Shown piece after piece: positions 42,460 through 52,226 of a stretch of DNA of 64,000 nt (position 1 is the stretch's first letter; each line of letters starts with the position of its first letter). The notes beneath the pieces are model-generated. The model had not been told where the DNA came from and searched no databases. It saw nothing but the letters and a program-made list of their open reading frames with translations. Source of the stretch: Acidobacteriaceae bacterium. Its GTDB lineage: Bacteria; Acidobacteriota; Terriglobia; Terriglobales; Acidobacteriaceae. The position numbers and the translations under genes were made by a program. The stretch is taken from positions 1 through 64,000 of the forward strand of contig PMSQ01000115.1 in the NCBI GenBank assembly GCA_003168355.1. Direction: 5' to 3'.

Positions 42460-43718
42460 GGCAACGCCTCGGTGGTGGATGCCTCGAATGACTGCGTCAG
42501 GCGCTGTTCCAGCAGGAGAGCATCCGCAAAGAACTTGCACCCCCAACTGATGTAGCGCAATGGCTGATAACAGCCCCAGACCGGATAGGATCCGCTCACA
42601 CCACCTGCAACTCCACGCGGCCCACCTGTTGGAATCAGCTGCTTCAGCATCTCGTTCATCTTGAGCCCGGCATTGAGATAGCGCAGGTCGTCGGTCACCT
42701 CAAACAGTCGCAGCCAGACACATGACATCTGCGCGTTTCCCGTCACACAGGTGAAGCGCTGGCCGCCTTTGAAATCCGGCTCGTAGGCCCCCGGCAAATA
42801 TTTATTGGTCTCAAACTTTCGCAGCAACGCCCACGCCGACTTGGCAACCGCCTCGACGGCATCACTCCGCCGTCGCAGAATGGCACACTCAAGAACACCC
42901 TGGAGCACGTAGGCGATGAAGTGCAGGTAATCGGGATGGCCACGCAGGTTGATGCCGTCGACCCAGCCGCTGGGCCGGAAGTGTGACAAAACCCAATCTA
43001 GATTCTTCTCGGCCGCCAGGCCGTAATCCACGCCGTTATCGTTATCGTTGTGACCGTGATGATGATCCGCAACAACTTCCGACAACTCGGCCAGGGCCCA
43101 CGCAACCATGCTGTAATAAGTGTGAGCTACAGCCTGATAAGCGCCCGGACCTAACCACGATCCGTTTTCCTGCTGCATTTTGACCAGCCAATTACCGGCT
43201 GCTACTGCCGCTTCCAGGATCTCCGCACGATTTGTCTCCATGTGAGCACGGACCAATCCTTGCAGGATTTGCCCTGTGTTGAAGACCGAAGGCTGCGCTT
43301 CGCTGCCCTGCAATCCACCCGAAAACGCGCCGGTTGGCATTTGTAGGGAAAGCAACCACCCGGTGGCCCGTTCCGCGGCAGCAACCACTCGGTCGTCGCC
43401 AGGCGCCCGCGCAAAATCGTACAACGTTGGAATAATATAGCCGGTGACCTCCGGGTAGGATTCCGAATATCCGGTGAGCAGGCTGTAATAAGCGGCGATG
43501 CCGCCATCGGGGCGCTGCGCATCGAGAATCCAGCGAAGTAGCGAGTTCAGCACATCTCCACTGGCCCGTTTGGTTGTCGCATAAGAATAGAGATGCCGCT
43601 GCTCGAAGCCAATCCGCAGTTTGTCGAAGACAAGTTTCCCGATCAGCGGAACCACGCGCTGCGGTCCACGCAGCAAGCCCGTCGCTTCGGTTAGTGCCTT
43701 GGCGATTTGACCGGTCAT
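42447..43718 (-). CDS. Alpha/alpha-toroid (terpene-cyclase-like) protein
   Basis: This 423-residue protein consists of repeated helical pairs with QxxGxW-like turns (LDAQRPDGGIAAYYSLL, LLSLQMPTGAFSGGL, MQQENGSWLGPGAYQ). It resembles the prenyltransferase/squalene-cyclase or glycoside-hydrolase toroid fold. The DxDD or catalytic acid motifs of true terpene cyclases are not evident. A His/Asp/Asn stretch (DHHHGHNDNDN, near 227) is unusual and may bind metal. It lies between the asparagine synthetase and formyltransferase genes and is likely to act on the same polymer. ATG at 43718; the frame upstream of it belongs to the previous gene's region. Confidence 0.7.
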   Translation of the reverse strand: MTGQIAKALTEATGLLRGPQRVVPLIGKLVFDKLRIGFEQRHLYSYATTKRASGDVLNSLLRWILDAQRPDGGIAAYYSLLTGYSESYPEVTGYIIPTLYDFARAPGDDRVVAAAERATGWLLSLQMPTGAFSGGLQGSEAQPSVFNTGQILQGLVRAHMETNRAEILEAAVAAGNWLVKMQQENGSWLGPGAYQAVAHTYYSMVAWALAELSEVVADHHHGHNDNDNGVDYGLAAEKNLDWVLSHFRPSGWVDGINLRGHPDYLHFIAYVLQGVLECAILRRRSDAVEAVAKSAWALLRKFETNKYLPGAYEPDFKGGQRFTCVTGNAQMSCVWLRLFEVTDDLRYLNAGLKMNEMLKQLIPTGGPRGVAGGVSGSYPVWGCYQPLRYISWGCKFFADALLLEQRLTQSFEASTTEALPCAS

Positions 43719-43738
43719 GGCGTTGTCCTCGCCGCTGT

Positions 43739-45745
43739 TCACGCGGTGGCCGCCTCGCGTGTGTGACCAAACTCTTCCGTTCTCTGCTGCGCTCCGGCAT
43801 CGAGAAAAACCCTCATCCAGTTCTCCAGAGTCAGGAACTGCCAGATCTGCATCGACCAATCCTCAGCCCCGCTCCGGTGCTCATCGACGAAGCGGCGCAC
43901 TGCTTCCGGGCGGAACAGGCCGCGCTTGCGGATGTTTGTATCGGAAAGCAGATCGTCCACCATCTCCCGCAAATCGTGCGCCAGCCAGTAGTCGACCGGC
44001 GCGGCGAAGCCTGCTTTTGGCTGCCGCAATACTTCGGCAGGCAAAACGTCACGCATCGCCCGGCGGAAGATGTGTTTGGTAGTGGGCCGGAAAAATCCTT
44101 TGAGCTTGAGATCCGGCGGAATATTCCAGGCAGCGAACTCAGCAAGCTCGCGATCGAGAAATGGCACGCGCACCTCAACCGACGACGCCATACTCATCTT
44201 GTCGTTATAGTTCAAATTCAGACTAGCCATGAAGATCTTGGTATCGAGATAAAGCATCTGGTTCAGGAAGTCGGCGTCGCGCACTTCGTGGAAGCGAGCA
44301 CGGTGGCGAACAGCGGGGTCGGAGGCGCGAAGTTGATCCTGAACGTCCACCGTATACAAACTCATTTTCTGCTCCGCGTTAAGATAGGTGCAGTTGCGAA
44401 TGAAGCGGTCCTGCGGCGCCAGGGACGCGCTTCGAGCCATCTTCTTCGCTAATCGCACGCTTCCCTTCATCGCCGTACCCCGCAAGCTGGGGAAGGCACC
44501 AACGCCAGACTCGATCCCCGCGCGCAACACACCGGGCACTCGTTGATACGCGCTCGACCAGCGGTGCGCAGCGTGTTTGCGATATCCGGCGAACAATTCG
44601 TCCCCGCCAACGCCCGAAAGCATCACGGTAGCCTGCTTGCGCGCCTCGCGGCATACCAGATATGCCGTGATGATCGCAGGATCCGCCGTAGGCTCATCCA
44701 TGTGCCAGGTCAGACGAGGCAGCAAGTCGGCGACATCCGGCTCAACCACAATCTGCTGGTTCTCGCAGCCCAATTGCCGCGCCAGCCGCGCCGGTACAGC
44801 GGGATCGTCCAGCGTGGTTTCGCCGATGCGATACTTGTACGGGAAGGTAATCGTGTAAGTCCGGACGGGCTGTTTCGTTGTCCTACACATCATAGCCCGG
44901 GACATCATGGCCACGATGCTTGAAGAATCCAGCCCGGCGCTGAGAAATGCGCCGATGGGAACGTCACTCACCATCTGCTGTTCCACAGACTGTCGAAAAC
45001 GCTCGCGAACCTCGTCGGCAAGATCCGCTTCGGATCGTGGATAGTTTGCATCCGCGCCTGGAAAGCGCAGGTCCCAGTACTGACGGATTTTCAATTCGCC
45101 ATCGCGGAACGTCGCGCAGTGTCCAGCGGGAAGTTTGTAGATCCCACGAAACATCGTCTTGGGATCCGGAACCCACAGAAAAGTCAGATACTGATGCAAC
45201 GACTCCAGATCGATCTCCGCCTCGATCTCCGGCACGTGGAGCAGAGCCTTCACTTCGGAAGCGAATGCCAACTTTCTTCCGTGGTGAGCGTAGTAGAAGG
45301 GCTTCACTCCAAAATGATCGCGCGCCAGAAACAACTCTGGCTTGCCCGAGCGCAGATCGCAGATGGCAAATGCGAACATGCCCTTAAGCCGGTGAATGCA
45401 ATCCTCGCCTTCCTGCTCGTAAAGGTGGATTACGACTTCCGTATCTGTGTTGGAAGCAAAGTGGTGGCCTTTGCTTTGCAGCTCACGACGAAGTTCGGCG
45501 AAATTATAAATTTCGCCGTTGTAGGTGATCCAGACCGTGCGGTCCTCATTGCACATCGGCATGTGGCCGTCGGCCGAAAGATCAAGGATGGCGAGGCGGC
45601 GGCTGCCCAAGCCAACGTAGGAACCGTCGGGGAATCTTCGCTCCCACAAACCGGAGTCGTCCGGACCACGATGCGCCTGGGCGTGCGCCATCCAGCTAAG
45701 AACTTCCCTGTCCCCCCAGTTGACCAGTCCGGCGATCCCACACAT
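43739..45745 (-). CDS. asnB: Asparagine synthase (glutamine-hydrolysing)-like amidotransferase 1
   Basis: This 668-residue protein has the N-terminal Cys2 glutaminase (MCGIAGLVNWGD, RGPDDSGLWE). The C-terminal synthetase domain has the ATP-binding loop FLSAGLDSSSIVAMM (about 265-278), with Ala replacing the usual Gly of SGG. Family members in polysaccharide loci amidate carboxyl groups on sugars or amino acids rather than making free asparagine. It shares the two-domain layout with the gene at 46711. The ATG at 45745 is required because Cys2 is the nucleophile. Confidence 0.93.
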   Translation of the reverse strand: MCGIAGLVNWGDREVLSWMAHAQAHRGPDDSGLWERRFPDGSYVGLGSRRLAILDLSADGHMPMCNEDRTVWITYNGEIYNFAELRRELQSKGHHFASNTDTEVVIHLYEQEGEDCIHRLKGMFAFAICDLRSGKPELFLARDHFGVKPFYYAHHGRKLAFASEVKALLHVPEIEAEIDLESLHQYLTFLWVPDPKTMFRGIYKLPAGHCATFRDGELKIRQYWDLRFPGADANYPRSEADLADEVRERFRQSVEQQMVSDVPIGAFLSAGLDSSSIVAMMSRAMMCRTTKQPVRTYTITFPYKYRIGETTLDDPAVPARLARQLGCENQQIVVEPDVADLLPRLTWHMDEPTADPAIITAYLVCREARKQATVMLSGVGGDELFAGYRKHAAHRWSSAYQRVPGVLRAGIESGVGAFPSLRGTAMKGSVRLAKKMARSASLAPQDRFIRNCTYLNAEQKMSLYTVDVQDQLRASDPAVRHRARFHEVRDADFLNQMLYLDTKIFMASLNLNYNDKMSMASSVEVRVPFLDRELAEFAAWNIPPDLKLKGFFRPTTKHIFRRAMRDVLPAEVLRQPKAGFAAPVDYWLAHDLREMVDDLLSDTNIRKRGLFRPEAVRRFVDEHRSGAEDWSMQIWQFLTLENWMRVFLDAGAQQRTEEFGHTREAATA

Positions 45746-45791
45746 TGTGCGCCAGGTTCCTCTCTGTCCGCTTAGACTTCAGTTCTCTTCA

Positions 45792-46697
45792 TCAGTTCTC
45801 TTCTTTAGTTTTATTGCGCTTCAGTTCGTACATTTTGGCTTTGGTGTGAAACATCTGAATCGCCTGAAACCCACAATAGACAAGGCCTGGCACGCCGTCC
45901 CGGAACCCGAATCGCAAGACATAACGATACAGGAAAATCAGCACGGGCGAACCCGGAACGGCAAAGAGTCTGCGCTTCAACCAGCGCCGGCGCTGGGCTT
46001 GATTGCCTAAGAACGATGGCGGCAGATCTGTGTCGTTTCCCTCCAGCAAGACGCGGGATTCCCAGTTGGAATACTCATCGTGCTTCTGAATGTAACGCGA
46101 GAGGGATTCCACATTGTGATGAATTACCGGATGTCGCAGTTTCGCCGTCGCGCCCTCGACAACCACATGTTCATGCACTTCCATGTCAGCCATCGAAGCA
46201 TCCTGACCCTTCAGACGGCATTCATACCGTCCTTTGCCCCGGCGAAACAGTGACAGCTTCCACAAGCCCACATCCCCATGACGCAAAACCCGGCCGAGAA
46301 ACCACGTGCGAAGCAGGATCGAATACCCATCGATCGCCGGATTCTGGATTGCCCAACGAATTTCCTCGGCGAGTTCGGGAGTGAGCGCCTCATCCGCATC
46401 CAGCAGTAGAATCCAGTCGTAAGCGATGGGCAGTGTGTTCATGGCCCATTGCCGTTTCTTGGGCCATCCACCCTGATAATGAAACTGCACGACCTGTGCG
46501 CCGTGGGATCGCGCGATCTCGACGGTATTGTCCGTGCTCTGCGAGTCAATTACGTAAACTTCGCCAACATCTTTCAGCGCCTGCAAACATCGCGGCAGAT
46601 TCTTCGCTTCGTTGCGCGCTGCAATGATCACGCTAACCGGGAGTTTCCCGGCGGGGACGGAGTTCGCGAGTTTCCGAACTTCTTCGATCTTTTCCAT
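45792..46697 (-). CDS. Glycosyltransferase family 2
   Basis: This 301-residue GT-A enzyme has the start VSVIIAARNEAKNLPRCLQ, the VYVIDSQSTDNTVEIA nucleotide pocket and the metal-binding DXD as LLLDADEAL. It resembles KdtX/WaaE-type beta-glycosyltransferases. A C-terminal hydrophobic segment (SPVLIFLYRYVLRFGF) may peripherally anchor it. An alternative GTG at 46733 would overlap the upstream gene; the ATG at 46697 is more conservative, though neither has a clear RBS. Confidence 0.93.
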   Translation of the reverse strand: MEKIEEVRKLANSVPAGKLPVSVIIAARNEAKNLPRCLQALKDVGEVYVIDSQSTDNTVEIARSHGAQVVQFHYQGGWPKKRQWAMNTLPIAYDWILLLDADEALTPELAEEIRWAIQNPAIDGYSILLRTWFLGRVLRHGDVGLWKLSLFRRGKGRYECRLKGQDASMADMEVHEHVVVEGATAKLRHPVIHHNVESLSRYIQKHDEYSNWESRVLLEGNDTDLPPSFLGNQAQRRRWLKRRLFAVPGSPVLIFLYRYVLRFGFRDGVPGLVYCGFQAIQMFHTKAKMYELKRNKTKEEN

Positions 46698-46710
46698 TGC
46701 GGGCAATCGC

Positions 46711-48636
46711 TCAATTTGAAAGGTGCTGCTCACACCAGCACTGCAGCACGTACAACGACCAGGGGCGGGACCAGGAAGTGCGGCCTTCGAGAAAATCGTT
46801 CCACACGCTGCGGGCCGCCGGTTCGCTGATCAAAGCGCGTAGAGCGCCATCCCCGATCCTGCGCAGCAATTCTTCCACCACTGGACGCAAGGCATCGCGC
46901 AGCCAGTACTCGAACGGCAGAGTGAAGCCTCGCTTCGGGCGCTGGAAGATTTTCTCCGGGAGTTGACCCCGGAGCGCCCTGATCAGCAAAGGCTTCGGCG
47001 TTTCCGGGTCCAACTTCCACGACCCCGGCAAGGCCAGGATACGTCGTGCCAATTGATGATCGATCAACGGTACGCGCACCTCCAATCCGTGCGCCATGCT
47101 CATAAAGTCCGAATCCCGCAAAAGTGTGTTGAGCATATAACACCGCGCCTCCAGATAGGAAACGCGGTTGATCGGGTCCAGGCTCAGGGAGCGGTTCAGT
47201 TTCTCGGCCAGTAGGTTTTCCGCACGCCGTAGAGGCGCGGAGTCCATTTTCATCCCAGGCAACAACTCATTTAGTTGTTCCGACGTGAACAGCATGCGCG
47301 AGAGAAAATAAGGATGAGCGATTCCTCCGCCGTTCCTGGCCAGCGCAGTCAACTTGCGATTCTGATCACTGGACGGAGCGAGTGCCGCAAAAACATTTGC
47401 CAACGGACCGCGGACCGTTCCAGATATGCGCTCCCATGCATTGGCAAATCGCTCCATCCGCGGCACTGTGCGGAAACTAGAGTAGCCGGCAAACATTTCA
47501 TCACCGCCCAATCCCGAAAGAGCAACCTTAACACCGGCCGCCCGGGTTCGCTCCGACACGAAGTATGTATTGATCCCATCAATTGTCGGCAGATCCATCG
47601 CACGGATGGCCGGAGCAATCGCAGCAAAGAAGTCTGACTGGGAAACGGTGATCTCGTGGTGGTCAGTGCGAAACTGCTGCGCGATCGCACGGGAATACTC
47701 GGCCTCAGAGTAGTCCGCCTCTCGAAATACAATGGAAAACGTACTCGGCTGGACGCCGCTTCGGCTCAGGATGCCGACCAGGCTGCTGGAGTCGATGCCG
47801 CCAGAAAGAAACACTCCCACCGGCACATCGCTTACTAACTGCATACGCACCGACTCTTCGAGCATCTCCGCAATCTGCGCTTCGAGTTCGCCGCGATTCT
47901 CTGCGCAATCGCCTGCGTGATGGCAAGCTTCAACAAGCTCGAGATCGATCAAATCCCAGTACTGCACCTGCTTCACCTGCCCATTCTCCCAAGTCAGATA
48001 GCAGCCGGGTGGGAGCGCATTCACTCCTTCCACTAGCGTGTTTGGGTCGTAAAGCGATCCAAACGTCAAATAGTTCACTAGACCAGCAGGATCGATGCGG
48101 CGCGGCACGAGACCGGTTCCAAGCAAAGTCCGGACTTCAGAAGAAAACATGAAGTAGCGATCCGATTGCCAGAAATAGAGCGGCTTGATTCCCATGGGAT
48201 CGCGGGCAACGAACAGGCGGTGGCGCTGCGCATCCCAAACTGCGAAAGCAAACATCCCGCGAAATTCATGGAGACACTCTTCCCCCCAATGTCCATAGGC
48301 TTTGAGGATCACTTCGGTGTCGGAATTACTACTGAACCGCAGTCCCTCTCGCTCCAACTTTGCGCGAACTTCGCGAAAGTTGTAAACCTCTCCGTTGTAG
48401 ACGATCCAGTTACCGGTTGCTGGATCGTTCATGGGCTGATGCCCCTGAGGAGACAGATCGAGGATCGCGAGGCGGCGATTCCCCAAACCAACTTCGATCA
48501 CTTCCTGCGCAGAATCCTGCAGAATGACCGTGCCCCCGTCGTCCGGCCCACGATGGGCCAGCGACTGGGTTGCGCGCTCCAACAATTCTGCAGGCACAGG
48601 CGCGTTGAGGCCAATGATGCCGAAAATTCCGCACAT
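46711..48636 (-). CDS. asnB: Asparagine synthase (glutamine-hydrolysing)-like amidotransferase 2
   Basis: This 641-residue enzyme has Cys2 (MCGIFGIIGLNAPV) and RGPDDGGTV in the glutaminase domain. The canonical PP-loop FLSGGIDSSSLVGIL lies near 278. It differs clearly from the copy at 43739, so the two probably amidate different substrates in the same pathway. The ATG at 48636 is chosen so that Cys2 becomes the N-terminal nucleophile; GAGGGAG lies upstream. Downstream is the GT2 gene. Confidence 0.94.
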   Translation of the reverse strand: MCGIFGIIGLNAPVPAELLERATQSLAHRGPDDGGTVILQDSAQEVIEVGLGNRRLAILDLSPQGHQPMNDPATGNWIVYNGEVYNFREVRAKLEREGLRFSSNSDTEVILKAYGHWGEECLHEFRGMFAFAVWDAQRHRLFVARDPMGIKPLYFWQSDRYFMFSSEVRTLLGTGLVPRRIDPAGLVNYLTFGSLYDPNTLVEGVNALPPGCYLTWENGQVKQVQYWDLIDLELVEACHHAGDCAENRGELEAQIAEMLEESVRMQLVSDVPVGVFLSGGIDSSSLVGILSRSGVQPSTFSIVFREADYSEAEYSRAIAQQFRTDHHEITVSQSDFFAAIAPAIRAMDLPTIDGINTYFVSERTRAAGVKVALSGLGGDEMFAGYSSFRTVPRMERFANAWERISGTVRGPLANVFAALAPSSDQNRKLTALARNGGGIAHPYFLSRMLFTSEQLNELLPGMKMDSAPLRRAENLLAEKLNRSLSLDPINRVSYLEARCYMLNTLLRDSDFMSMAHGLEVRVPLIDHQLARRILALPGSWKLDPETPKPLLIRALRGQLPEKIFQRPKRGFTLPFEYWLRDALRPVVEELLRRIGDGALRALISEPAARSVWNDFLEGRTSWSRPWSLYVLQCWCEQHLSN

Positions 48637-48752
48637 CCGAACCGTCACTCCCTCAGAGCTTCGCAAATCATCTTACGTGAAGTGGCAGGGGTTCCGTGAT
48701 CCGTGTTCCGTGATCGGCGCAAGGCTAGCGGTAGTGCGTTTGTTTGCGACCC

Positions 48753-49931
48753 TCAGTCGTCAGCACATGTTTTAGCGAGACGCCGAGCCAACTGGAGCAG
48801 TTCGTCGACGTGCTTGTCCCAACTGAAATCCCGCGACCGCGCCATTCCCAGGGCACGCATGTCCGCGACTTGTTCGGTCGATCGGGACGCTTGCATGATC
48901 CGTTCGGCCAAGGATTCCGGAGAGAAACGCGAGAAATAAAGCGCTGCATCACCGCAGATCTCACGGTGCACAGGCAAATCCGATGCGATCACAGGAAGAC
49001 CGCTGGCCATTGCCTCAACCAGCGGATGAGCGAATGTTTCGGCGTAGGCGGGAGTTACATACAAATCGCAGGCTCGATAGAGGTGATGCAGCGAGATATA
49101 AGGAACTGCGCCCAACTCAACAACTTCCTCGCGGAGTTTGAGTTGCCGCACCAATTCCGCCGCTGCGTCCGCGTGGTAATCCCCGGGATTGTCTTTGGAA
49201 ATCAATTTACACGTGAGAATCAAGCGCACGGTTCGAGGATGCAGTTTCTTCTTCAATATCGCAACACCGCGAATCAAGGTTTCAAAATTCCGGTAGTAGT
49301 TGTAGTGGCTGACGAACAGCACGCGGAGCGCACCTTCGGTCGCAGCGAGTCGTTCTTGCACGTCTGGCGGCAGTGGCGCCCGGTCGTGGAAGAACGACTC
49401 GTGATCAAAACCGTGATGGATACAGACCACGTCGTTCCCCGTCCAGCGCCGCAGGTCGCTGGCAAAGGCTTCACTGGGGGCGACCGTGCAGTCCGCCGCG
49501 CGCACGGACCATCGGGCCAGCGTGGCCTTTACCTTGGTGTCAAGCCACAGCCGATAGTCGCCCCGGTCCCGCAGATCACGCAGGAAGTCGGACGAAGTGT
49601 AGAGTGCATTCCGGCTGAGAAGGATTTGTGGCACGGGCGAGCGGTAGAGCGCAAAATTTCCAGTCGATAGCAGGACGTCTGCCCCGGAGCGGCGAATCAA
49701 CTCCGGAAGTTTGCGCTGCTCGTACCAGAATCGTTTTCCGGAGCCCGCGGGACAGTTCGCCTGTATAAGGGCCACGCGAGCCGATTCCGTGATCTCACCA
49801 CGTAGTTGTCCGGCAAGCAGCAGTGTTGTGCGCACGTCATCTCGAACCGCGAGGCGAGGCAACACGTTGCGGATGTAGGTGAGACCTCCTCCGGCACTGG
49901 CCGCGGGCGCGTTGATGAAAAGGTGGATCAT
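48753..49931 (-). CDS. Glycosyltransferase family 4
   Basis: This 392-residue GT-B enzyme has the N-terminal SAGGGLTYIRNVLPRLA loop and DVLLSTGNFALYRSP. The C-terminal donor site has FVSHYNYYRNFETLI and CDLYVTPAYAETFAHPLVEA, followed by MASGLPVIASD, the E-x7-E motif of retaining GT4 enzymes. It probably adds a hexose or deoxyhexose to the repeat unit. ATG at 49931. It forms an apparent unit with the deacetylase upstream and asparagine synthase downstream, separated by short gaps. Confidence 0.93.
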   Translation of the reverse strand: MIHLFINAPAASAGGGLTYIRNVLPRLAVRDDVRTTLLLAGQLRGEITESARVALIQANCPAGSGKRFWYEQRKLPELIRRSGADVLLSTGNFALYRSPVPQILLSRNALYTSSDFLRDLRDRGDYRLWLDTKVKATLARWSVRAADCTVAPSEAFASDLRRWTGNDVVCIHHGFDHESFFHDRAPLPPDVQERLAATEGALRVLFVSHYNYYRNFETLIRGVAILKKKLHPRTVRLILTCKLISKDNPGDYHADAAAELVRQLKLREEVVELGAVPYISLHHLYRACDLYVTPAYAETFAHPLVEAMASGLPVIASDLPVHREICGDAALYFSRFSPESLAERIMQASRSTEQVADMRALGMARSRDFSWDKHVDELLQLARRLAKTCADD

Positions 49932-50055
49932 TCAAAACGGTCATTCAAGGCGGATCATTCTTCGGCGTGAACCCATCTTCAGTTCGATATCCACCACTCC
50001 GGCATCACCGCTTCAGGCATAACTGAGCGGTTACGCGATATGCGTAACCGAGAGA

Positions 50056-50955
50056 TTACTCGAGATTCGTATTATCCGAGACTCGCAACATCTTGCGCAG
50101 GCGTCTTCTTCGAGCACCCCACCACGGATCCATCAACCCCGAATAAAGAAAACGATACTCCGCAGTGGAGAATCTCACTTCGATCTCCCGGCGCCACAGC
50201 AGGCTTGGGCTGTCCAAGCGGCTGTCGATGGCCCCCGCGCAGGGAGAGAAACAGAAACGATGGTAGCGCTGTATTACTTTCCAGGCGTTCGCATCCACCG
50301 CATCCCAACCGAATGTCCAGGCGAAGGCATCGACCGGTTTCTTCGTCCACGAGGTAAGCTGGCGCGCGCTGTCGCCAATTTCCCGCTCCAACACGTCGGG
50401 CGAGAGTCCCACCAGCCGTTGATGCATAAGCGTATGGCTGCCGATTGCATGGCCTCGAGCCGCCAGTTGCCCGATCTGCGCGGGACTCATCGGCTTCCAG
50501 TCTTCCCATTGTTCGTCGCCAGGTCTGGAGTTTGGATTGATTCTCGAGCGGTAGAAAGAGAGAGCGTGGTCGGCAGCGCATTCGGCAAAAGAAGGCACAA
50601 CAAAAAACACTCCCCGGCCACCAAAAGATTCAAGCAAAGGCGCACCCACGGTATAGTTGCTCTCTCTGCCGTCATCAAAAGTAAATAGGAGCAAAGGGCG
50701 CGAACCGGCTTGGGATGCCTGGGGCCGCGCCCACAATTCGGCGAAGCCCTCCAAAGTGGTAATCGTAAAATGTTGGGACGCCCACTCCAACTGCTCGCGG
50801 AACTGCGACTGCAAAGAAGCCGGGGTCTCATGTACGCCGACAACCAGCCCATGCGTGCCGCCCTTGAGGTTCTGCATGCGGAGCGCTAGTTCGTCGACAC
50901 GAGCCAGAGTGGCCGTTCGAATCAGCAACGCCCGAGCTTGGCTTCTATAGTTCAC
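50056..50955 (-). CDS. Polysaccharide deacetylase family protein
   Basis: This 299-residue NodB-homology protein has the catalytic motif LLFTFDDGRES (Asp94, Asp95). The zinc His pair follows in IGSHTLMHQRL (His174, His178), and later motifs include AFAWTFGWDAV. It should remove acetyl groups from a sugar of the growing polymer or its precursor. There is no signal peptide, so it acts in the cytoplasm or by a non-canonical route. GTG start at 50955. A short palindromic element separates it from the GNAT gene. Confidence 0.92.
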   Translation of the reverse strand: MNYRSQARALLIRTATLARVDELALRMQNLKGGTHGLVVGVHETPASLQSQFREQLEWASQHFTITTLEGFAELWARPQASQAGSRPLLLFTFDDGRESNYTVGAPLLESFGGRGVFFVVPSFAECAADHALSFYRSRINPNSRPGDEQWEDWKPMSPAQIGQLAARGHAIGSHTLMHQRLVGLSPDVLEREIGDSARQLTSWTKKPVDAFAWTFGWDAVDANAWKVIQRYHRFCFSPCAGAIDSRLDSPSLLWRREIEVRFSTAEYRFLYSGLMDPWWGARRRRLRKMLRVSDNTNLE

Positions 50956-50993
50956 GGTGTGAAGATCATTATGCTCTGGAGCAGTGCGCTAAC

Positions 50994-51133
50994 AGGCTGC
51001 TGAAAAACCCGGTCGCGCACGCGAAAAGCTTACCTCGTGCGCTAAAGCGCGGACATATTTTCAACGTCTTAACGGCACGACTGAAGTCGTGCCCTTCCCA
51101 AAATCCGCTCGAAGCCGAGGTCTTCAGCAGCTT
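50994..51133. mobile_element. MITE-like element ending in aggctgctgaa / ttcagcagctt
   Basis: Inverted ends lie at 50994-51004 and 51123-51133 (one mismatch). The interior contains the palindrome ggcacgactgaagtcgtgcc (51074-51093). The end sequence gctgctgaaaaac resembles termini often seen around insertion sequences. The right end runs up to the stop codon region of the GNAT gene (stop at 51135). Confidence 0.6.
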
Positions 51134-51134
51134 G

Positions 51135-52226
51135 CTAGATCAATGCGTCTCCATCTGCCGGCACGGGATACCAATCGTGCGTTGGCAGGAGCTTTGCCTT
51201 GTCAAGAAACCAACCGATCGGCGCATCGAATGCGCGATATTGAAATCCTCTGGCGCAGAATGCCTTCTGTTGGTCTGGGTCTTGGCCGCGCAGCACGATT
51301 GCATCGATGATCTTGCTGTAGCGGGCGATTAATGCTCCGGCAATCCTCAGCCTCTCTTCCGGTGGCACCTCGGGGTACACATCGAGCACGTTGAGTGTGT
51401 TGATCTGGCCGCGAAATCCTCGAGTACGCTGATTCACCGTTACCAGGACTTCCTGGTCCGGACGGCAGCTGCGAAATGCGAACACATTGGTCGTTGCATC
51501 CATTCCCGAGAAATAGCGCCAGTGTATGTAGGCTAAGTCACGCACCGAGGTTAGCTTTGCAGAGGGATGGTGAACCGGCAGATCGTTCACCTGCTCGGCA
51601 GATGTAAGCGGCTTCAGGCACTCGGATGCGCCGCCGTCAATCTTCAGCGGCCGGACCAGCCCTACGAGCTTAGAGATGGGGCTGCCAGCCAGACGCGTGA
51701 ACACGCGACTCGGATTCCGTCGATGCATGAACTCCTCGACCACCGGCGGCCAGTGAAGCACACCGAACAATTCACCGTCCGAGTATGGGATGGGACTCGC
51801 TCCTGCCGCTTTCCACAAGGCCGCAGCCTCGGCGTTGGCTGAAGTTCCAAACAAAGGCCAATGCTTTGCAAGCCGGCAATACCGCAGGAAGATGCGGCCT
51901 CCGTGACCACGACGACGATTGTCTACGTAGAACGAACTGGAACCCATAAACAGAATTCTTTTGTTCTCGAAGCGAAACATTTGCGGGCTGCACAAGATAC
52001 ATCCCACGAGCTGATTGGCGGAGCGCAGTCCAAAACCTAGAGGGTCCTGCGGCCGGCGTGCTGGATTTTCGAGCAAAAACCAGCGCAAATGCACTTCCAC
52101 GGTTTCTCTACTTCGTCCGGACTGAGTCGCAATGAAGCACGCCACCTCGGCTATATCTTTCTCTGAGATAGTGACGAGTTCGGTGGGCGGAGTTCGCTCC
52201 TGCGGGATTGGCGTGGGCATGATCAT
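51135..52226 (-). CDS. GNAT-type acyltransferase
   Basis: This 363-residue protein has a GNAT-like N-terminal half. It contains LVGCILCSPQMFRFENKRIL, the acyl-CoA-binding R-x-x-G-x-G type RRRGHGGRIFLRYC, and SANAEAAALWKAAGAS. The C-terminal 180 residues have no clear match; they may form a second GNAT-like half. It likely acylates a sugar amine or an amino acid of the repeat unit. Its ATG (52226) overlaps the stop of the upstream glycosyltransferase (ATGA), so they are translationally coupled. Confidence 0.8.
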   Translation of the reverse strand: MIMPTPIPQERTPPTELVTISEKDIAEVACFIATQSGRSRETVEVHLRWFLLENPARRPQDPLGFGLRSANQLVGCILCSPQMFRFENKRILFMGSSSFYVDNRRRGHGGRIFLRYCRLAKHWPLFGTSANAEAAALWKAAGASPIPYSDGELFGVLHWPPVVEEFMHRRNPSRVFTRLAGSPISKLVGLVRPLKIDGGASECLKPLTSAEQVNDLPVHHPSAKLTSVRDLAYIHWRYFSGMDATTNVFAFRSCRPDQEVLVTVNQRTRGFRGQINTLNVLDVYPEVPPEERLRIAGALIARYSKIIDAIVLRGQDPDQQKAFCARGFQYRAFDAPIGWFLDKAKLLPTHDWYPVPADGDALI

